A stretch of 64,000 nt of DNA, taken from NCBI GenBank assembly GCA_017465665.1, contig JAFTVU010000003.1, positions 38,171-102,170 of the forward strand. Direction: 5' to 3'. A program made the position numbers and the translations under genes. How positions within the stretch are numbered: the stretch's first letter is position 1; each line of letters begins with the position of its first letter. The notes below the pieces were generated by a model. The model did no database searches and was not told where the DNA came from. It saw nothing but the letters and a program-made list of their open reading frames with translations. Below, piece after piece: positions 52,106 to 60,879 of the stretch. The stretch is from Oscillospiraceae bacterium. Its GTDB lineage: Bacteria > Bacillota > Clostridia > Oscillospirales > Ruminococcaceae.

Positions 52106-52336
52106 GATCTCAACGGAGATCTTCTCATCGGCTCTAACTGCGCCTGCGCGCATAACAGTTCTGATCGCCTTAGCGATACGACCCTGCTTGCCGATAACTC
52201 TGCCCATATCATCGGGGGCAACGTGCAGGTGATACACCACAACGCCCTCTGCATCGGGCTCGTCTGCTGTGACCTGTACCGCGTTCTTATCCTCAACGAG
52301 GGCAGACGCGATAGTTGTCAGAAGCTCTTTCATCAT
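52100..52336 (-). CDS. khpA: RNA-binding KH-domain protein KhpA
   Basis: 78 residues: a single type II KH domain with the GxxG loop in VIGKQGRIAKAIRTVMRA. The family (YlqC/KhpA) acts with KhpB in RNA binding and cell-elongation control in Firmicutes. It follows rpsP, the conserved location. The 52337-52402 spacer contains a small CGGGC/GCCCG hairpin that may attenuate. Confidence 0.94.
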   Translation of the reverse strand: MMKELLTTIASALVEDKNAVQVTADEPDAEGVVVYHLHVAPDDMGRVIGKQGRIAKAIRTVMRAGAVRADEKISVEID

Positions 52337-52402
52337 ATATTATCCCTCCTTGGGGTGATCGTTCAAACGGGCGAAAGCCCGCCCTCAAACCTCGCTGTAA
52401 GA

Positions 52403-52630
52403 TTACTTCATCAGTCTCTTAACAGTGTCGGTAGGCTGTGCGCCCTTCTTGATCCACTCGTTAGCCTTCTCCATGTCGATCTTTACAAGAGCGGGCTCCT
52501 GAGTAGGATCATAGTAGCCGATCTCCTCGATGAAACGACCATCTCTGGGGTAACGGGAATCAGCAACAACTACACGATAGAAAGGAGCCTTCTTAGCGCC
52601 CATTCTTCTCAGTCTGATCTTTACTGCCAT
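52403..52630 (-). CDS. rpsP: 30S ribosomal protein S16
   Basis: 75 residues with [26 protein letters not shown], the family's start, and the [12 protein letters not shown] segment. Binds 16S rRNA. Lies in the ylxM-ffh-rpsP-khpA cluster. Confidence 0.97.
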   Translation of the reverse strand: MAVKIRLRRMGAKKAPFYRVVVADSRYPRDGRFIEEIGYYDPTQEPALVKIDMEKANEWIKKGAQPTDTVKRLMK

Positions 52631-52691
52631 TTTAGTTTTCTCCTTTCATAGATTTTTTATATTCCAAGCGGCGTACCGCTATGAATAAGCA

Positions 52692-52922
52692 TTACCATCC
52701 CAATATTCCGCCGATCGCTGCGACCGCTCCGATAGCCATAATGAATACGCCGAGTATTCCGTAGAATATCCTTGCGCCATTTCTGCCGAATATCGCCACA
52801 ACACCGCGTGCTCTGCGGTTGTTGAAGTACCAGTCCCAGTTCATCACCGCGCCCATCAGCGAAAACAGACCGATGGCGGCGAACACAAGACCCATCACGA
52901 TCATCATTACGGATTCTTCCAT
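52692..52922 (-). CDS. Small two-helix membrane protein (Imm17-like)
   Basis: 76 residues with two membrane helices flanking a basic loop (NWDWYFNNRRARGVVAIFGRNGARIFYGILG). The NWD and GRxGARxFY motifs resemble proteins annotated as immunity 17 family. It interrupts the otherwise standard ffh-rpsP order, so it is probably carried passively in this cluster or was inserted there. Function unknown. Confidence 0.6.
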   Translation of the reverse strand: MEESVMMIVMGLVFAAIGLFSLMGAVMNWDWYFNNRRARGVVAIFGRNGARIFYGILGVFIMAIGAVAAIGGILGW

Positions 52923-52940
52923 GGCTGCTCCTTTCGGAAA

Positions 52941-54329
52941 TTACATGGGGAAACCGGGGCCTCCGAAGCCGCCCATTCCGCCGCCCATGTTGCCCATCTG
53001 CTTCATGAGGTTCATCGGAATACGCATTTTCTTCTTGCCCTTGCCTGTCATGCCCATCTGCTTCATCATCTTCTGCATCATCTCGAACTGCTTGAGTAAC
53101 TGATTAACATCCTCTACCTTAGTGCCCGAGCCTGCCGCGATCCTGCGCTTGCGCTTTGCATCGATAATGGAGGGCTTTTCACGCTCCTTAGGAGTCATCG
53201 AGGAGATGATAGCCTTTGTACGGGGCATCTTCTTCTCATCTATCTGGCTCTCATCGATCTTATTCGCGCCGGGAAGCATCTTCACAATGGAGGATATGCT
53301 GCCCATCTTCTCTATCTGAGCAAACTGCTCATAAAGATCATTGAGATCAAATTTGTTTTCCTGCATCTTCTGCATGGTCTTCATGGCTGCCTTTTCGTCA
53401 ATGGCTGTCTTAGCCTTGTCGATAAGTGTGAGCACATCGCCCATGCCGAGGATCCTGCTTGCCATTCTGTCAGGATAGAACGGTTCGATATCGTCTATCT
53501 TCTCGCCGATACCATTGAACTTTACAGGCTTGCCTGTTATCGCAAGTACGGTCAGAGCCGCACCGCCTCTTGTATCGCCATCCAGCTTTGTGAGGATAAC
53601 GCCTGTGATATCCAGTGCGTTATTGAAGCTCTCTGCTACGTTTACAGCATCCTGACCTGTCATGGAATCCACAACGAGCAGTATCTCATTGGGGTTGGTC
53701 TCTTTCTTGATGTTTTCAAGCTCCGCCATCAGCGTTTCGTCAATATGCAGACGACCTGCGGTATCCAGCAGAACAACGTCAAAGCCGTTATCCTTTGCGT
53801 GCTTTATACCCTCTTTGGCGATCTTCACAGGGTCTATCTGACCCATCTCGAAAACATGCGCACCTGCCTTTTCGCCAACGATCTTCAGCTGATCTATAGC
53901 AGCGGGACGGTAAACGTCACACGCTACCAGCAGTGGTCTGCGGTTCTGCGCGATAAGGTGCTTTGCAAGCTTTGCACAATGCGTTGTCTTACCTGCACCC
54001 TGAAGTCCGCACATCATAATAACGCATGGCGGCTTGGAGGGGAAATCAATCCTTGCAGTGGTATTGCCCATCAGCGCGATAAGCTCCTGATGAACTATAT
54101 CGATCACCTGCTGAGCAGGTGTGAGGCTTTCCATTACCTCTGCGCCTACGGCCTTTTCGCTTACCTTTGCTACGAAGTCCTTAGCTACCTTGTAGTTTAC
54201 GTCCGCGTCAAGCAGCGCCATACGCACCTCGCGCATTGCCTCCTTGATGTCCTTTTCGTTCAGCTTACCTCTGCCCTTCAGCTTGCTGAATACGCCGTTG
54301 AGCTTTCCCGAAAGTCCCTCAAAAGCCAT
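52941..54329 (-). CDS. ffh: Signal recognition particle protein Ffh
   Basis: 462 residues. N domain, GTPase G domain with P-loop GLQGAGKTTHCAKLA, DTAGRLHID and TKLDGDTRGGAAL, and a methionine-rich M domain (about 330-462) ending in MKQMGNMGGGMGGFGG. It binds the SRP RNA encoded at 58411-58542 in this window and targets nascent membrane proteins. Confidence 0.97.
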   Translation of the reverse strand: MAFEGLSGKLNGVFSKLKGRGKLNEKDIKEAMREVRMALLDADVNYKVAKDFVAKVSEKAVGAEVMESLTPAQQVIDIVHQELIALMGNTTARIDFPSKPPCVIMMCGLQGAGKTTHCAKLAKHLIAQNRRPLLVACDVYRPAAIDQLKIVGEKAGAHVFEMGQIDPVKIAKEGIKHAKDNGFDVVLLDTAGRLHIDETLMAELENIKKETNPNEILLVVDSMTGQDAVNVAESFNNALDITGVILTKLDGDTRGGAALTVLAITGKPVKFNGIGEKIDDIEPFYPDRMASRILGMGDVLTLIDKAKTAIDEKAAMKTMQKMQENKFDLNDLYEQFAQIEKMGSISSIVKMLPGANKIDESQIDEKKMPRTKAIISSMTPKEREKPSIIDAKRKRRIAAGSGTKVEDVNQLLKQFEMMQKMMKQMGMTGKGKKKMRIPMNLMKQMGNMGGGMGGFGGPGFPM

Positions 54330-54350
54330 AGTCTCACCACCGTTCTTATA

Positions 54351-54680
54351 TCAAAGCTCTCTCTTTATTTCAGAGAGCAGGAGTTTTATCTCATCGATAC
54401 TGTTGCCGCTTTCCAGAAGCGATTCCACTCTTTCCAGCTTTGCAGATACGCTGTGCAGCCTTTTCGCAAAGCCGAGCTTTTCCTCCAGCTCATTCAGGCG
54501 CTGTTCGCCTTTTTTGATGGAGTACACCACGCTCTGACGGGTAACGCCGCCCATCTCCTCCGCTATCTCGGAAAGAGAAAGATCGGCATTATAGCGCATA
54601 TCAAGAGCTTCGCGCTGGGCGTTTGCCAGCAGCTCGCCGTAGATATCAAGAAGTATCACAATATCAAAGCTGCGCTCCAT
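54351..54680 (-). CDS. ylxM: YlxM/p13-like DNA-binding protein
   Basis: 109 residues with a sigma-region-4-like helix-turn-helix (LSLSEIAEEMGGVTRQSVVYSIKKGEQRLNELEEKLG) and a helical tail. The family sits upstream of ffh in Firmicutes and is reported to modulate SRP. First gene of the operon. Confidence 0.9.
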   Translation of the reverse strand: MERSFDIVILLDIYGELLANAQREALDMRYNADLSLSEIAEEMGGVTRQSVVYSIKKGEQRLNELEEKLGFAKRLHSVSAKLERVESLLESGNSIDEIKLLLSEIKREL

Positions 54681-54733
54681 AAATACCGCCTTTTCTTTGG
54701 TGTCAGGTAAAATTACTTTACAGCAACATTGAT

Positions 54734-54762
54734 ATTATATCAAAGAGAAGCCCGTTTGTCAA
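54734..54762 (-). promoter_or_regulatory. SigA promoter of ylxM-ffh
   Basis: On the minus strand TTGACA (54762-54757), 17 nt, TATAAT (54739-54734): both boxes perfect. Confidence 0.85.
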
Positions 54763-54770
54763 GCGTTTAA

Positions 54771-54811
54771 AAGAATTTTCCCGCATTTTCACACAAAAAA
54801 TACGGGAAATC
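54771..54811 (-). terminator. Terminator of ppk
   Basis: On the minus strand TTTCCCGTATTTT pairs with AAAATGCGGGAAA (one G-T pair) and runs into ATTCTTTT. Confidence 0.75.
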
Positions 54812-54839
54812 ATTGTTGTTTGTGTAATTCGCTAAAAAC

Positions 54840-56969
54840 TCAGCGCTTTACTCTTCTTATCTTCACCCTGACCTTATTCGACTTGACAGTCACCGCATTC
54901 TCCACGGACGCAACAGGCGCAGCCGCTTCCGCCGCCTCGTAAGCCTTTTCATAGAAATACAGCTGTGAATTTAGCTTCTCCTCGCCGTCCTCGCGCACAA
55001 CATGGCTGTACTTACCGTTCTTGCCCTGCTCGCGCGCCTTTACGTTATCGCGCAGCATCACCTCGAACATCTCAGCTACCCTGTCCGCAAGACGCTTATC
55101 GGGAATGGGCGCTGCAACCTCTACGCGGCGCTCGGTGTTTCGGGTCATGAAATCGGCGCTGGAGATATACACACGCCTGCGATCGCCCTTGCCGAAGATA
55201 TAGATGCGGCTGTGCTCCAGAAAGCGTCCCACAATGGAGATGACGCGGATATTCTCAGTGTCGCCCTCAATGCCTGCCACAAGGCAGCATATTCCACGCA
55301 CCACAAGATCTATCTTCACACCCGCGCGGCTCGCCTCTGCAAGCTTGCGGATGATATCCTTATCGGTGAGGGAGTTCATCTTTATGCCGATGTAGCCGTC
55401 CTTGCCGTAGGTGATCTCATTGTCTATCATCTCTACAATGCGGCTCTTGAGACCCTTGGGAGCTACCAGCAGCTTGTTGGTGCTCTCTACGGTGTTGCCT
55501 ACTGTCAGTGCGTTGAACACCACCGAAGCATCCGAGCCGAAGTCCCTGTCTGCGGTCATCATGGTAAGGTCAGTGTAGAGCTTGGATGTGCGCTCGTTGT
55601 AATTGCCCGTACCCACCTGTGTGATGTAGCTGATATTATCACCGTTTCGTACAGTTATCAGCAGAAGCTTGGAATGTACCTTGAGCTCCTCCAGACCGTA
55701 AATAACATTTACTCCTGCGTCCTCAAGCTGCTTTGACCAGCCGATGTTGTTCTCCTCATCGAAGCGTGCACGAAGCTCCACCAGAGCCAGCACATCCTTG
55801 CCATTCTCCGCAGCGCGGATAAGCGCATTGATGATCTTACTGTCCCTCGCAACTCTGTACAAGGTGATCTTGATGGATACCACATCAGGGTTATCCGCCG
55901 CCTCATCCAGCAGACGGATGAACTGGTTTATGTTCTCATAAGGATAGGAAAGCAGGATATCACGCTGCTGTATCTGGGAAATGAGCGGTCTTTTCGGGTC
56001 GATATCGGGAGAACGCTGTGGGGTGAGCGGCCTGAAGAACAGCTCGCTCTGCTTTTCCAGACGTCTTTCCAGCGCCGAAAGGAAACCAAGGTCCAGCGGT
56101 GATTTCTGACGGAAGATAAAGTCCTCCTTAACACGCAGAGTCTTGGAAATAACTTCGATGATATCAGCCGATGGCTTGCCCTGAAACTCCACGCGCACAG
56201 GCTGGAGCTTCTTGCGCTTCTTCACCAGCTCGCTCATGATATCGCGGAAATCCACATCATGATCGTACAGACCCTCGTCCATGGCGATATCTGCATTTCT
56301 TGTTACACGGAAGATACAGCGGGATATCATCTCGAAATTCTTGAACACCAGTCCTGCATAACGGCTGATGAGCTCCTCACAGAGGATGAATTTACCTGTT
56401 CCGGGCAGCCAGATAAGGCGTGGGAAGTTCTCGGATGCAGGCAGTATTCCGAATGTCACCTTGCCTGCTGCGTCATCCTTTTTGCGTATGGTTACGCCGA
56501 TGTATATCTCGCCGTTCTTCAGGAACGGAACAGGGTGCTTCTTATCCACCACGCCCGTGAACAGCAGCGGCTGTATCTCTTTTGTGAAATAAGCACGCAG
56601 ATACGCGTCCTCATCCGGTGAAATGTCTCCTGTTAAGTGCTGTATGCCGTATGCCGACATTCCATTCATTATATCCGCATAGGCAAGGTCCTTTACAGGC
56701 AGCAGCTCCTTTACGCGCACTGCTATCTCAGTAAGCTGCTCCTTGGCGGTCATGTTGGTCTTGTTCTCCCTGTCCTTGGGATCGAACATCAGCTTGTCGT
56801 TCAGACTGCCCACGCGTATCATAAAGAACTCGTCAAGATTGGAGCAGAATATCTGCACGAAGCGCAGACGCTCAAACAGCGGAGTTTCGGTATCCTGCGC
56901 CTCTTCAAGAACGCGCTCGTTGAATTTCAGCCAGGAAAGCTCTCGGTTATCGTAGAATTTTTCGCTCAT
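54840..56969 (-). CDS. ppk1: Polyphosphate kinase 1
   Basis: 709 residues, the usual length. N-terminal helical domain (YDNRELSWLKFNERVLEEA), a phospholipase-D-like catalytic core with the phospho-accepting His in LKVHSKLLLI, and the second HKD-type site RFLEHSRIYIFGKG. It makes long-chain polyphosphate reversibly from ATP. The last 40 residues (after KGNYSHVVRED-like text) are Ala/Val-rich with a basic end (VRVKIRRVKR) beyond the core. No ppx gene is adjacent. Confidence 0.95.
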   Translation of the reverse strand: MSEKFYDNRELSWLKFNERVLEEAQDTETPLFERLRFVQIFCSNLDEFFMIRVGSLNDKLMFDPKDRENKTNMTAKEQLTEIAVRVKELLPVKDLAYADIMNGMSAYGIQHLTGDISPDEDAYLRAYFTKEIQPLLFTGVVDKKHPVPFLKNGEIYIGVTIRKKDDAAGKVTFGILPASENFPRLIWLPGTGKFILCEELISRYAGLVFKNFEMISRCIFRVTRNADIAMDEGLYDHDVDFRDIMSELVKKRKKLQPVRVEFQGKPSADIIEVISKTLRVKEDFIFRQKSPLDLGFLSALERRLEKQSELFFRPLTPQRSPDIDPKRPLISQIQQRDILLSYPYENINQFIRLLDEAADNPDVVSIKITLYRVARDSKIINALIRAAENGKDVLALVELRARFDEENNIGWSKQLEDAGVNVIYGLEELKVHSKLLLITVRNGDNISYITQVGTGNYNERTSKLYTDLTMMTADRDFGSDASVVFNALTVGNTVESTNKLLVAPKGLKSRIVEMIDNEITYGKDGYIGIKMNSLTDKDIIRKLAEASRAGVKIDLVVRGICCLVAGIEGDTENIRVISIVGRFLEHSRIYIFGKGDRRRVYISSADFMTRNTERRVEVAAPIPDKRLADRVAEMFEVMLRDNVKAREQGKNGKYSHVVREDGEEKLNSQLYFYEKAYEAAEAAAPVASVENAVTVKSNKVRVKIRRVKR

Positions 56970-57002
56970 GTTGCACCTCTTGTAGAGTTATTATCAGTTT
57001 TT

Positions 57003-57031
57003 ATTATACCTATTTTTACAGTACTATTCAA
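57003..57031 (-). promoter_or_regulatory. SigA promoter of ppk1
   Basis: On the minus strand TTGAAT (57031-57026), 17 nt, TATAAT (57008-57003). The -35 lies in the last codons of the Nudix gene. Confidence 0.7.
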
Positions 57032-57500
57032 TTTCGGTACGGATAGTAAATTCATCAGGAAGATCAAAAATATCTTTTTTCAAGAACAGCGGATAGAAAT
57101 ATTCATCTTGTAATCTTTCAAACTCCAGCCATTCAAAGGTATGTGTTCGATATCCCTCATTCGATGTAAATCTTCTGCCCTTCGCCAATAGATCAGTATC
57201 TGTAATATCCATCAAAAAGTATATACAAAGCTCATGGTAATACAGATCATCTACATCTTCCGTAAAAAACGCTTGGTTTAACCACAACGGACGAACTACC
57301 TTAGGAGTAACGCCTAATTCTTCCTGTACTTCTCTGATTACAGCCGCTTCTGCCGTTTCTCCCAATTTAACTCGTCCGCCGGGCAAATAAAAATACGGCG
57401 AACGTTCATCTCGCATAGCCAGAATGCAGCCGTCCGATATCATCATTGCACACACTCTGTAATTGAATTTCTCATTGCCTGTTATAAATGATATATCCAT
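57024..57500 (-). CDS. Nudix hydrolase
   Basis: 158 residues from the ATG at 57500 (GAGGG just upstream); the frame extends further upstream without a ribosome site. The Nudix box GGRVKLGETAEAAVIREVQE then ELGV is fully canonical. Substrate unknown. AT-rich compared with its neighbours. Confidence 0.87.
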   Translation of the reverse strand: MDISFITGNEKFNYRVCAMMISDGCILAMRDERSPYFYLPGGRVKLGETAEAAVIREVQEELGVTPKVVRPLWLNQAFFTEDVDDLYYHELCIYFLMDITDTDLLAKGRRFTSNEGYRTHTFEWLEFERLQDEYFYPLFLKKDIFDLPDEFTIRTEIE

Positions 57501-57531
57501 AATACCCTCATCTCTTACGCTCCGCTTGCTC

Positions 57532-58272
57532 TCACCACTTCCTGTCAAAGCTGGGTGCTTCAAGCAGGGGATTTGATGTTTTAAGCGGCTTTTTCGATCT
57601 CTGGTGGATGTGTTCCGCTATATTGAATTCACGCTTTTTAGGCGCATTTCTGAACAGCTCCAGATAATGCCGCGCCGAACGCTCCAGCTGCTTCGTGCTG
57701 CCGAGATCATACCTGATACGCAGCCTGTCCAGCGGCTTGTAAAAGCGGGAATCAAGCTCCGAGTTGTCGAATTGCAGCTCGCCATCCTCGTCGATATGGT
57801 ATCCAAGCTGATCTGACGGAAAGAAGTACTCCCGTATCTCCCCCGTAAAGGTGATAGCAGCAGGAGCTGTCTTAGGATCTCGCTTTATCTCTGTCAGTCC
57901 GCTAAAGGGAATGTAATATAATCTGCGATATATTGTGCGCTCTCCGTACAGATAATGCTCCCCTGCATATCGGCTGTATATCATGCCCTTTGGCAGGATG
58001 TCAAAATAGGTGAAGCGTGCATGACGGCGCTGTTTTTTCTCAACGATGTACGCGCCTGCAAAGCAGGCTGTCATCCCTGCCGCAACACAGCCTGCGATGA
58101 TACGCAGCATAAGCTCCGCAAGGCTCTTGTCGCCATCCGCACGCAGGTTGAATACGATGTTCGCCGCACAGAATACGCACACCGCGGCAAGCGGCATGAG
58201 CAGCGCTATAATAACAGTCTTCAGCCGCTTCGGATATATGGTGGTATCCGCATGGAAATACTCTCTCAACAT
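57532..58272 (-). CDS. Membrane protein of unknown function
   Basis: 246 residues starting at 58272 (GGGAGG upstream). Two membrane helices (about 20-42 and 58-80) followed by a soluble beta-rich domain (about 95-180, FDILPKGMIYSRYAG and GLTEIKRDPKTAPAAITFTGE) that resembles a bacterial PH-like fold, and a basic, probably disordered tail. YcxB-like proteins have this layout, but I would not name it so. Confidence 0.6.
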   Translation of the reverse strand: MLREYFHADTTIYPKRLKTVIIALLMPLAAVCVFCAANIVFNLRADGDKSLAELMLRIIAGCVAAGMTACFAGAYIVEKKQRRHARFTYFDILPKGMIYSRYAGEHYLYGERTIYRRLYYIPFSGLTEIKRDPKTAPAAITFTGEIREYFFPSDQLGYHIDEDGELQFDNSELDSRFYKPLDRLRIRYDLGSTKQLERSARHYLELFRNAPKKREFNIAEHIHQRSKKPLKTSNPLLEAPSFDRKW

Positions 58273-58366
58273 GCCGCCTCCCTTCATATAGTATACTTAA
58301 ATTATATCAGATACTACATCAAAAATCAACCGCAGAACCACCCTGTGAAGTTTTTCATAAAAGGAC

Positions 58367-58395
58367 TTGATTTTTTCCGCGCAATAGAGTATAAT
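58367..58395 (+). promoter_or_regulatory. SigA promoter of the SRP RNA
   Basis: TTGATT (58367-58372), 17 nt, TATAAT (58390-58395). It also may read into dnaX. Confidence 0.8.
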
Positions 58396-58410
58396 AGTAA
58401 AGGTATTTGT

Positions 58411-58542
58411 GATCGTCCTCGATTATGGGGACAGGCCCTGTGCAACGGAGTGCCGTGAACCATGTCAGGCGGGGAACCGAGCAGCATTAAGCGGATCTCT
58501 CCGTGTGCCGCAGCAAGCCTGTTCTCATAATCGAGGACGATC
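58411..58542 (+). ncRNA. ffs: Signal recognition particle RNA, small bacterial type
   Basis: About 132 nt. The ends pair over 16-17 bp (GATCGTCCTCGATTATG with its complement at 58526-58542). The apical region contains CCATGTCAGGCGGGGAACCG then AGCAGCATTAAGCGG, the Ffh-binding domain (asymmetric loop AGCAGCA). It lacks the Alu-domain of the long B. subtilis-type RNA. Position just before dnaX is the same as that of scr in B. subtilis. Confidence 0.93.
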
Positions 58543-58570
58543 TGTTTTACAAAAAAGAGGAGGTGTTGAT

Positions 58571-60469
58571 ATGTATCTTGCGCTGTATAGAAAATATCGT
58601 CCGTCTACGTTTGATGATGTTATATCCCAGCCCCATATCACCACCACACTGAAAAATCAGATAACAGGCGGAAAGCACGGCCATGCGTACCTGTTCACAG
58701 GATCACGCGGAACAGGTAAAACGACCTGCGCCAAGATACTTTCCATGGCGGTGAACTGCCTTAATCCAAAGGACGGCAACCCCTGCCTTGAATGTGAAGC
58801 CTGCCGCGAGATAGCAGATGGCTCTGCGGTGGATATCGTGGAGATGGACGCAGCCTCCAACAACGGCGTAAACGATGTGCGTATGCTCCGTGATGAAGTT
58901 GCATACACCCCCGTAAGCTGCAGGTTCCGCGTATACATCATCGACGAGGTACACATGATGAGTACCGCGGCATTCAATGCGCTGCTGAAAACGCTCGAAG
59001 AACCGCCCGCGCATGTTATCTTCATCCTCGCTACCACAGAACTTCACAAAGTCCCTGCAACTATCGTATCCCGCTGCCAGCGGTTCGAGTTCCGCAGGAT
59101 AGATATTGCCGACAGTGCTGACAGGCTCATGTCCGTTGCCGAAACAGAGGGTATCACTCTTGAACGTGACGCGGCAGAGCTGATCTCCCGTCTTTCCGAT
59201 GGCGGTATGAGAGATGCTCTCTCTATTCTTGACCGCTGCATCGCCGCAGGCGGTGTAGTCACATCGGATGTGGTAAGAAGCTGTGCAGGCGTTGCTGATA
59301 ACGACCATCTTTTCCGTTTTGCAGAGATGATAGCCAACAAGGATGTTTCAGGCTGTCTGAAGCTCATGCAGGAGCTGTACAACGGCTCAAAGGATCTTGC
59401 AAGACTGATCGATGAGCTTAGCGGTCACTACCGCGATCTCATGCTTTATAAGACTGTTCCCGAGGACAAGGAGCTTATCTCCGCGCTCCCCGATGAATAT
59501 GCAGAGCTTGATAGGCTCTGCGGCATGTACACTTTAAGCGATATACTGCGCTGTCTGGAGCTTTTACAGAAATGCGCGGATACCATAGGCAAGACGCGTC
59601 ACCGCAGAACAGCCGCTGAAATGACACTGATAAGGATGTGCCTTGGAAGTGCAGCAGAAAGCTCAGAAGCTCCACGAAAGATAGCTGAGCCTGCGCCTAA
59701 AGCGCCTGTAAGCCAGCCTATGGGACAGGAATTTGCACCCGTTCCCGATGAAAAGCTGTCACCGCAGGTCGCTGCGATAATCAACAGAACAAAGGCAATA
59801 AGCGAAGAACGCACAAAGCCCGCCGAGGAGCCTAAAAACGCTCCCGTTGCAGAATCTGCTCCCGTGCAGAGCGCACCCGTTCACACGGAAGAAGCTCCAC
59901 CACCTGCATTGGACAGTGCGCCTGCTCCTTTTGATATGGATGTGCCACCGCCCGAGCCCCCTCCCGAGGACTATGCGCCTCAGAGTGAGTTCGAAGCGAT
60001 GTCTGCTCCCACGGAACGACCGCAGCAAATGGCAGAGTTCCCTGCTGAAAAAAACGCTCCCGAGCCTGCCGCAGATATCGAAGAAGCTGAAGAAGCTCAG
60101 CCACTGCAGCCCGAGGAGCTTGTTCCAAAGCCCTCAAAGCTGCCCGATATCACTCCCGAATTCTGGCGCTCCTGCATAGAGCTTATGGGCGGAATGATGA
60201 GCTATATGCTGGATGACTCCACCGCTTCAGTAAATGCAGACGGCATGCTTGAAATACGCTCGGATAACCTACTGCTGCATAATCAGGTCAAGGAAAAGGG
60301 CTATCAGGAGCTTGAAAAGGAGCTCAGCGGCGTTATAGGAAAGAACGTCCGTGCTATCGTCGTTAATAATGACATCAAGGAAAAACCAGTGGTGGAGGAA
60401 GTCACCGCTGTGAAGCAGCTGCTTGACAAAGCAAGGCAGCTGGGAATAGAAACCGAAATCAAACAGTGA
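58571..60469 (+). CDS. dnaX: DNA polymerase III subunit gamma/tau
   Basis: 632 residues from the ATG at 58571 (GAGGAGG upstream). AAA+ core with GSRGTGKTTCAK, a zinc module (C-x8-C-x2-C-x2-C in CLNPKDGNPCLECEACREI), Walker B VYIIDEVHMMS and SRC at the sensor-1 region. The middle (about 385-530) is Pro/Ala/Glu-rich and probably flexible; the C-terminal 110 residues would bind polymerase. A heptamer A-AAA-AAC at 60049-60055 may produce a shorter gamma form. Confidence 0.95.
   Translation: MYLALYRKYRPSTFDDVISQPHITTTLKNQITGGKHGHAYLFTGSRGTGKTTCAKILSMAVNCLNPKDGNPCLECEACREIADGSAVDIVEMDAASNNGVNDVRMLRDEVAYTPVSCRFRVYIIDEVHMMSTAAFNALLKTLEEPPAHVIFILATTELHKVPATIVSRCQRFEFRRIDIADSADRLMSVAETEGITLERDAAELISRLSDGGMRDALSILDRCIAAGGVVTSDVVRSCAGVADNDHLFRFAEMIANKDVSGCLKLMQELYNGSKDLARLIDELSGHYRDLMLYKTVPEDKELISALPDEYAELDRLCGMYTLSDILRCLELLQKCADTIGKTRHRRTAAEMTLIRMCLGSAAESSEAPRKIAEPAPKAPVSQPMGQEFAPVPDEKLSPQVAAIINRTKAISEERTKPAEEPKNAPVAESAPVQSAPVHTEEAPPPALDSAPAPFDMDVPPPEPPPEDYAPQSEFEAMSAPTERPQQMAEFPAEKNAPEPAADIEEAEEAQPLQPEELVPKPSKLPDITPEFWRSCIELMGGMMSYMLDDSTASVNADGMLEIRSDNLLLHNQVKEKGYQELEKELSGVIGKNVRAIVVNNDIKEKPVVEEVTAVKQLLDKARQLGIETEIKQ
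60049..60055 (+). promoter_or_regulatory. Candidate -1 frameshift site in dnaX
   Basis: In frame the codons are GAA AAA AAC (residues 493-495), so the run is a slippery X XXY YYZ heptamer. A -1 shift would add about 13 codons and stop at TGA 60088-60090, removing the C-terminal domain. E. coli and Thermus dnaX make gamma by comparable slippage. A stimulatory stem downstream is not obvious. Confidence 0.45.
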
Positions 60470-60485
60470 AAGGAATTACATCACA

Positions 60486-60833
60486 ATGAAAGCAAGATTA
60501 CCCAAGGAATATCAGAACGCAGCTCCCAACATGAACTCCATGGACAGAAAAGCTCAGAAGATGCAGGAAGACATGACAAGAGTTCAGGAAGAGCTTGCTG
60601 AAAAGGAATTCACAAAGCAGGTTGGCGGCGGCGCTCTGGAGCTCGTTATGACAGGCGACAAGCAGCTGAAGTCCGTTACTCTCAAGCCCGAGGTCGTTGA
60701 TCCCGAGGATATCGAAATGCTGCAGGATCTCATCATCAGCGGTGTAAACGAGATACTCAAGGAAGTTGACGATTACGGCGCAAATGAGATGGAAAAGGTT
60801 ACAGGCGGAGTTTCTTTCCCCGGATTCTTTTAA
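60486..60833 (+). CDS. ybaB: YbaB/EbfC nucleoid-associated protein
   Basis: 115 residues, with a helical N terminus (MQEDMTRVQEELAEKEF) and the conserved GGGALELVMTGDKQLKSVTLKPEVVDPEDIEMLQDLI block. Binds DNA as a dimer. Between dnaX and recR, its usual neighbours, although comEC is inserted before recR here. Confidence 0.94.
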   Translation: MKARLPKEYQNAAPNMNSMDRKAQKMQEDMTRVQEELAEKEFTKQVGGGALELVMTGDKQLKSVTLKPEVVDPEDIEMLQDLIISGVNEILKEVDDYGANEMEKVTGGVSFPGFF

Positions 60834-60879
60834 ACAGACAAGCGGTCTTTGCGAAAAGGCCGCTTCTTGATATGAAATT

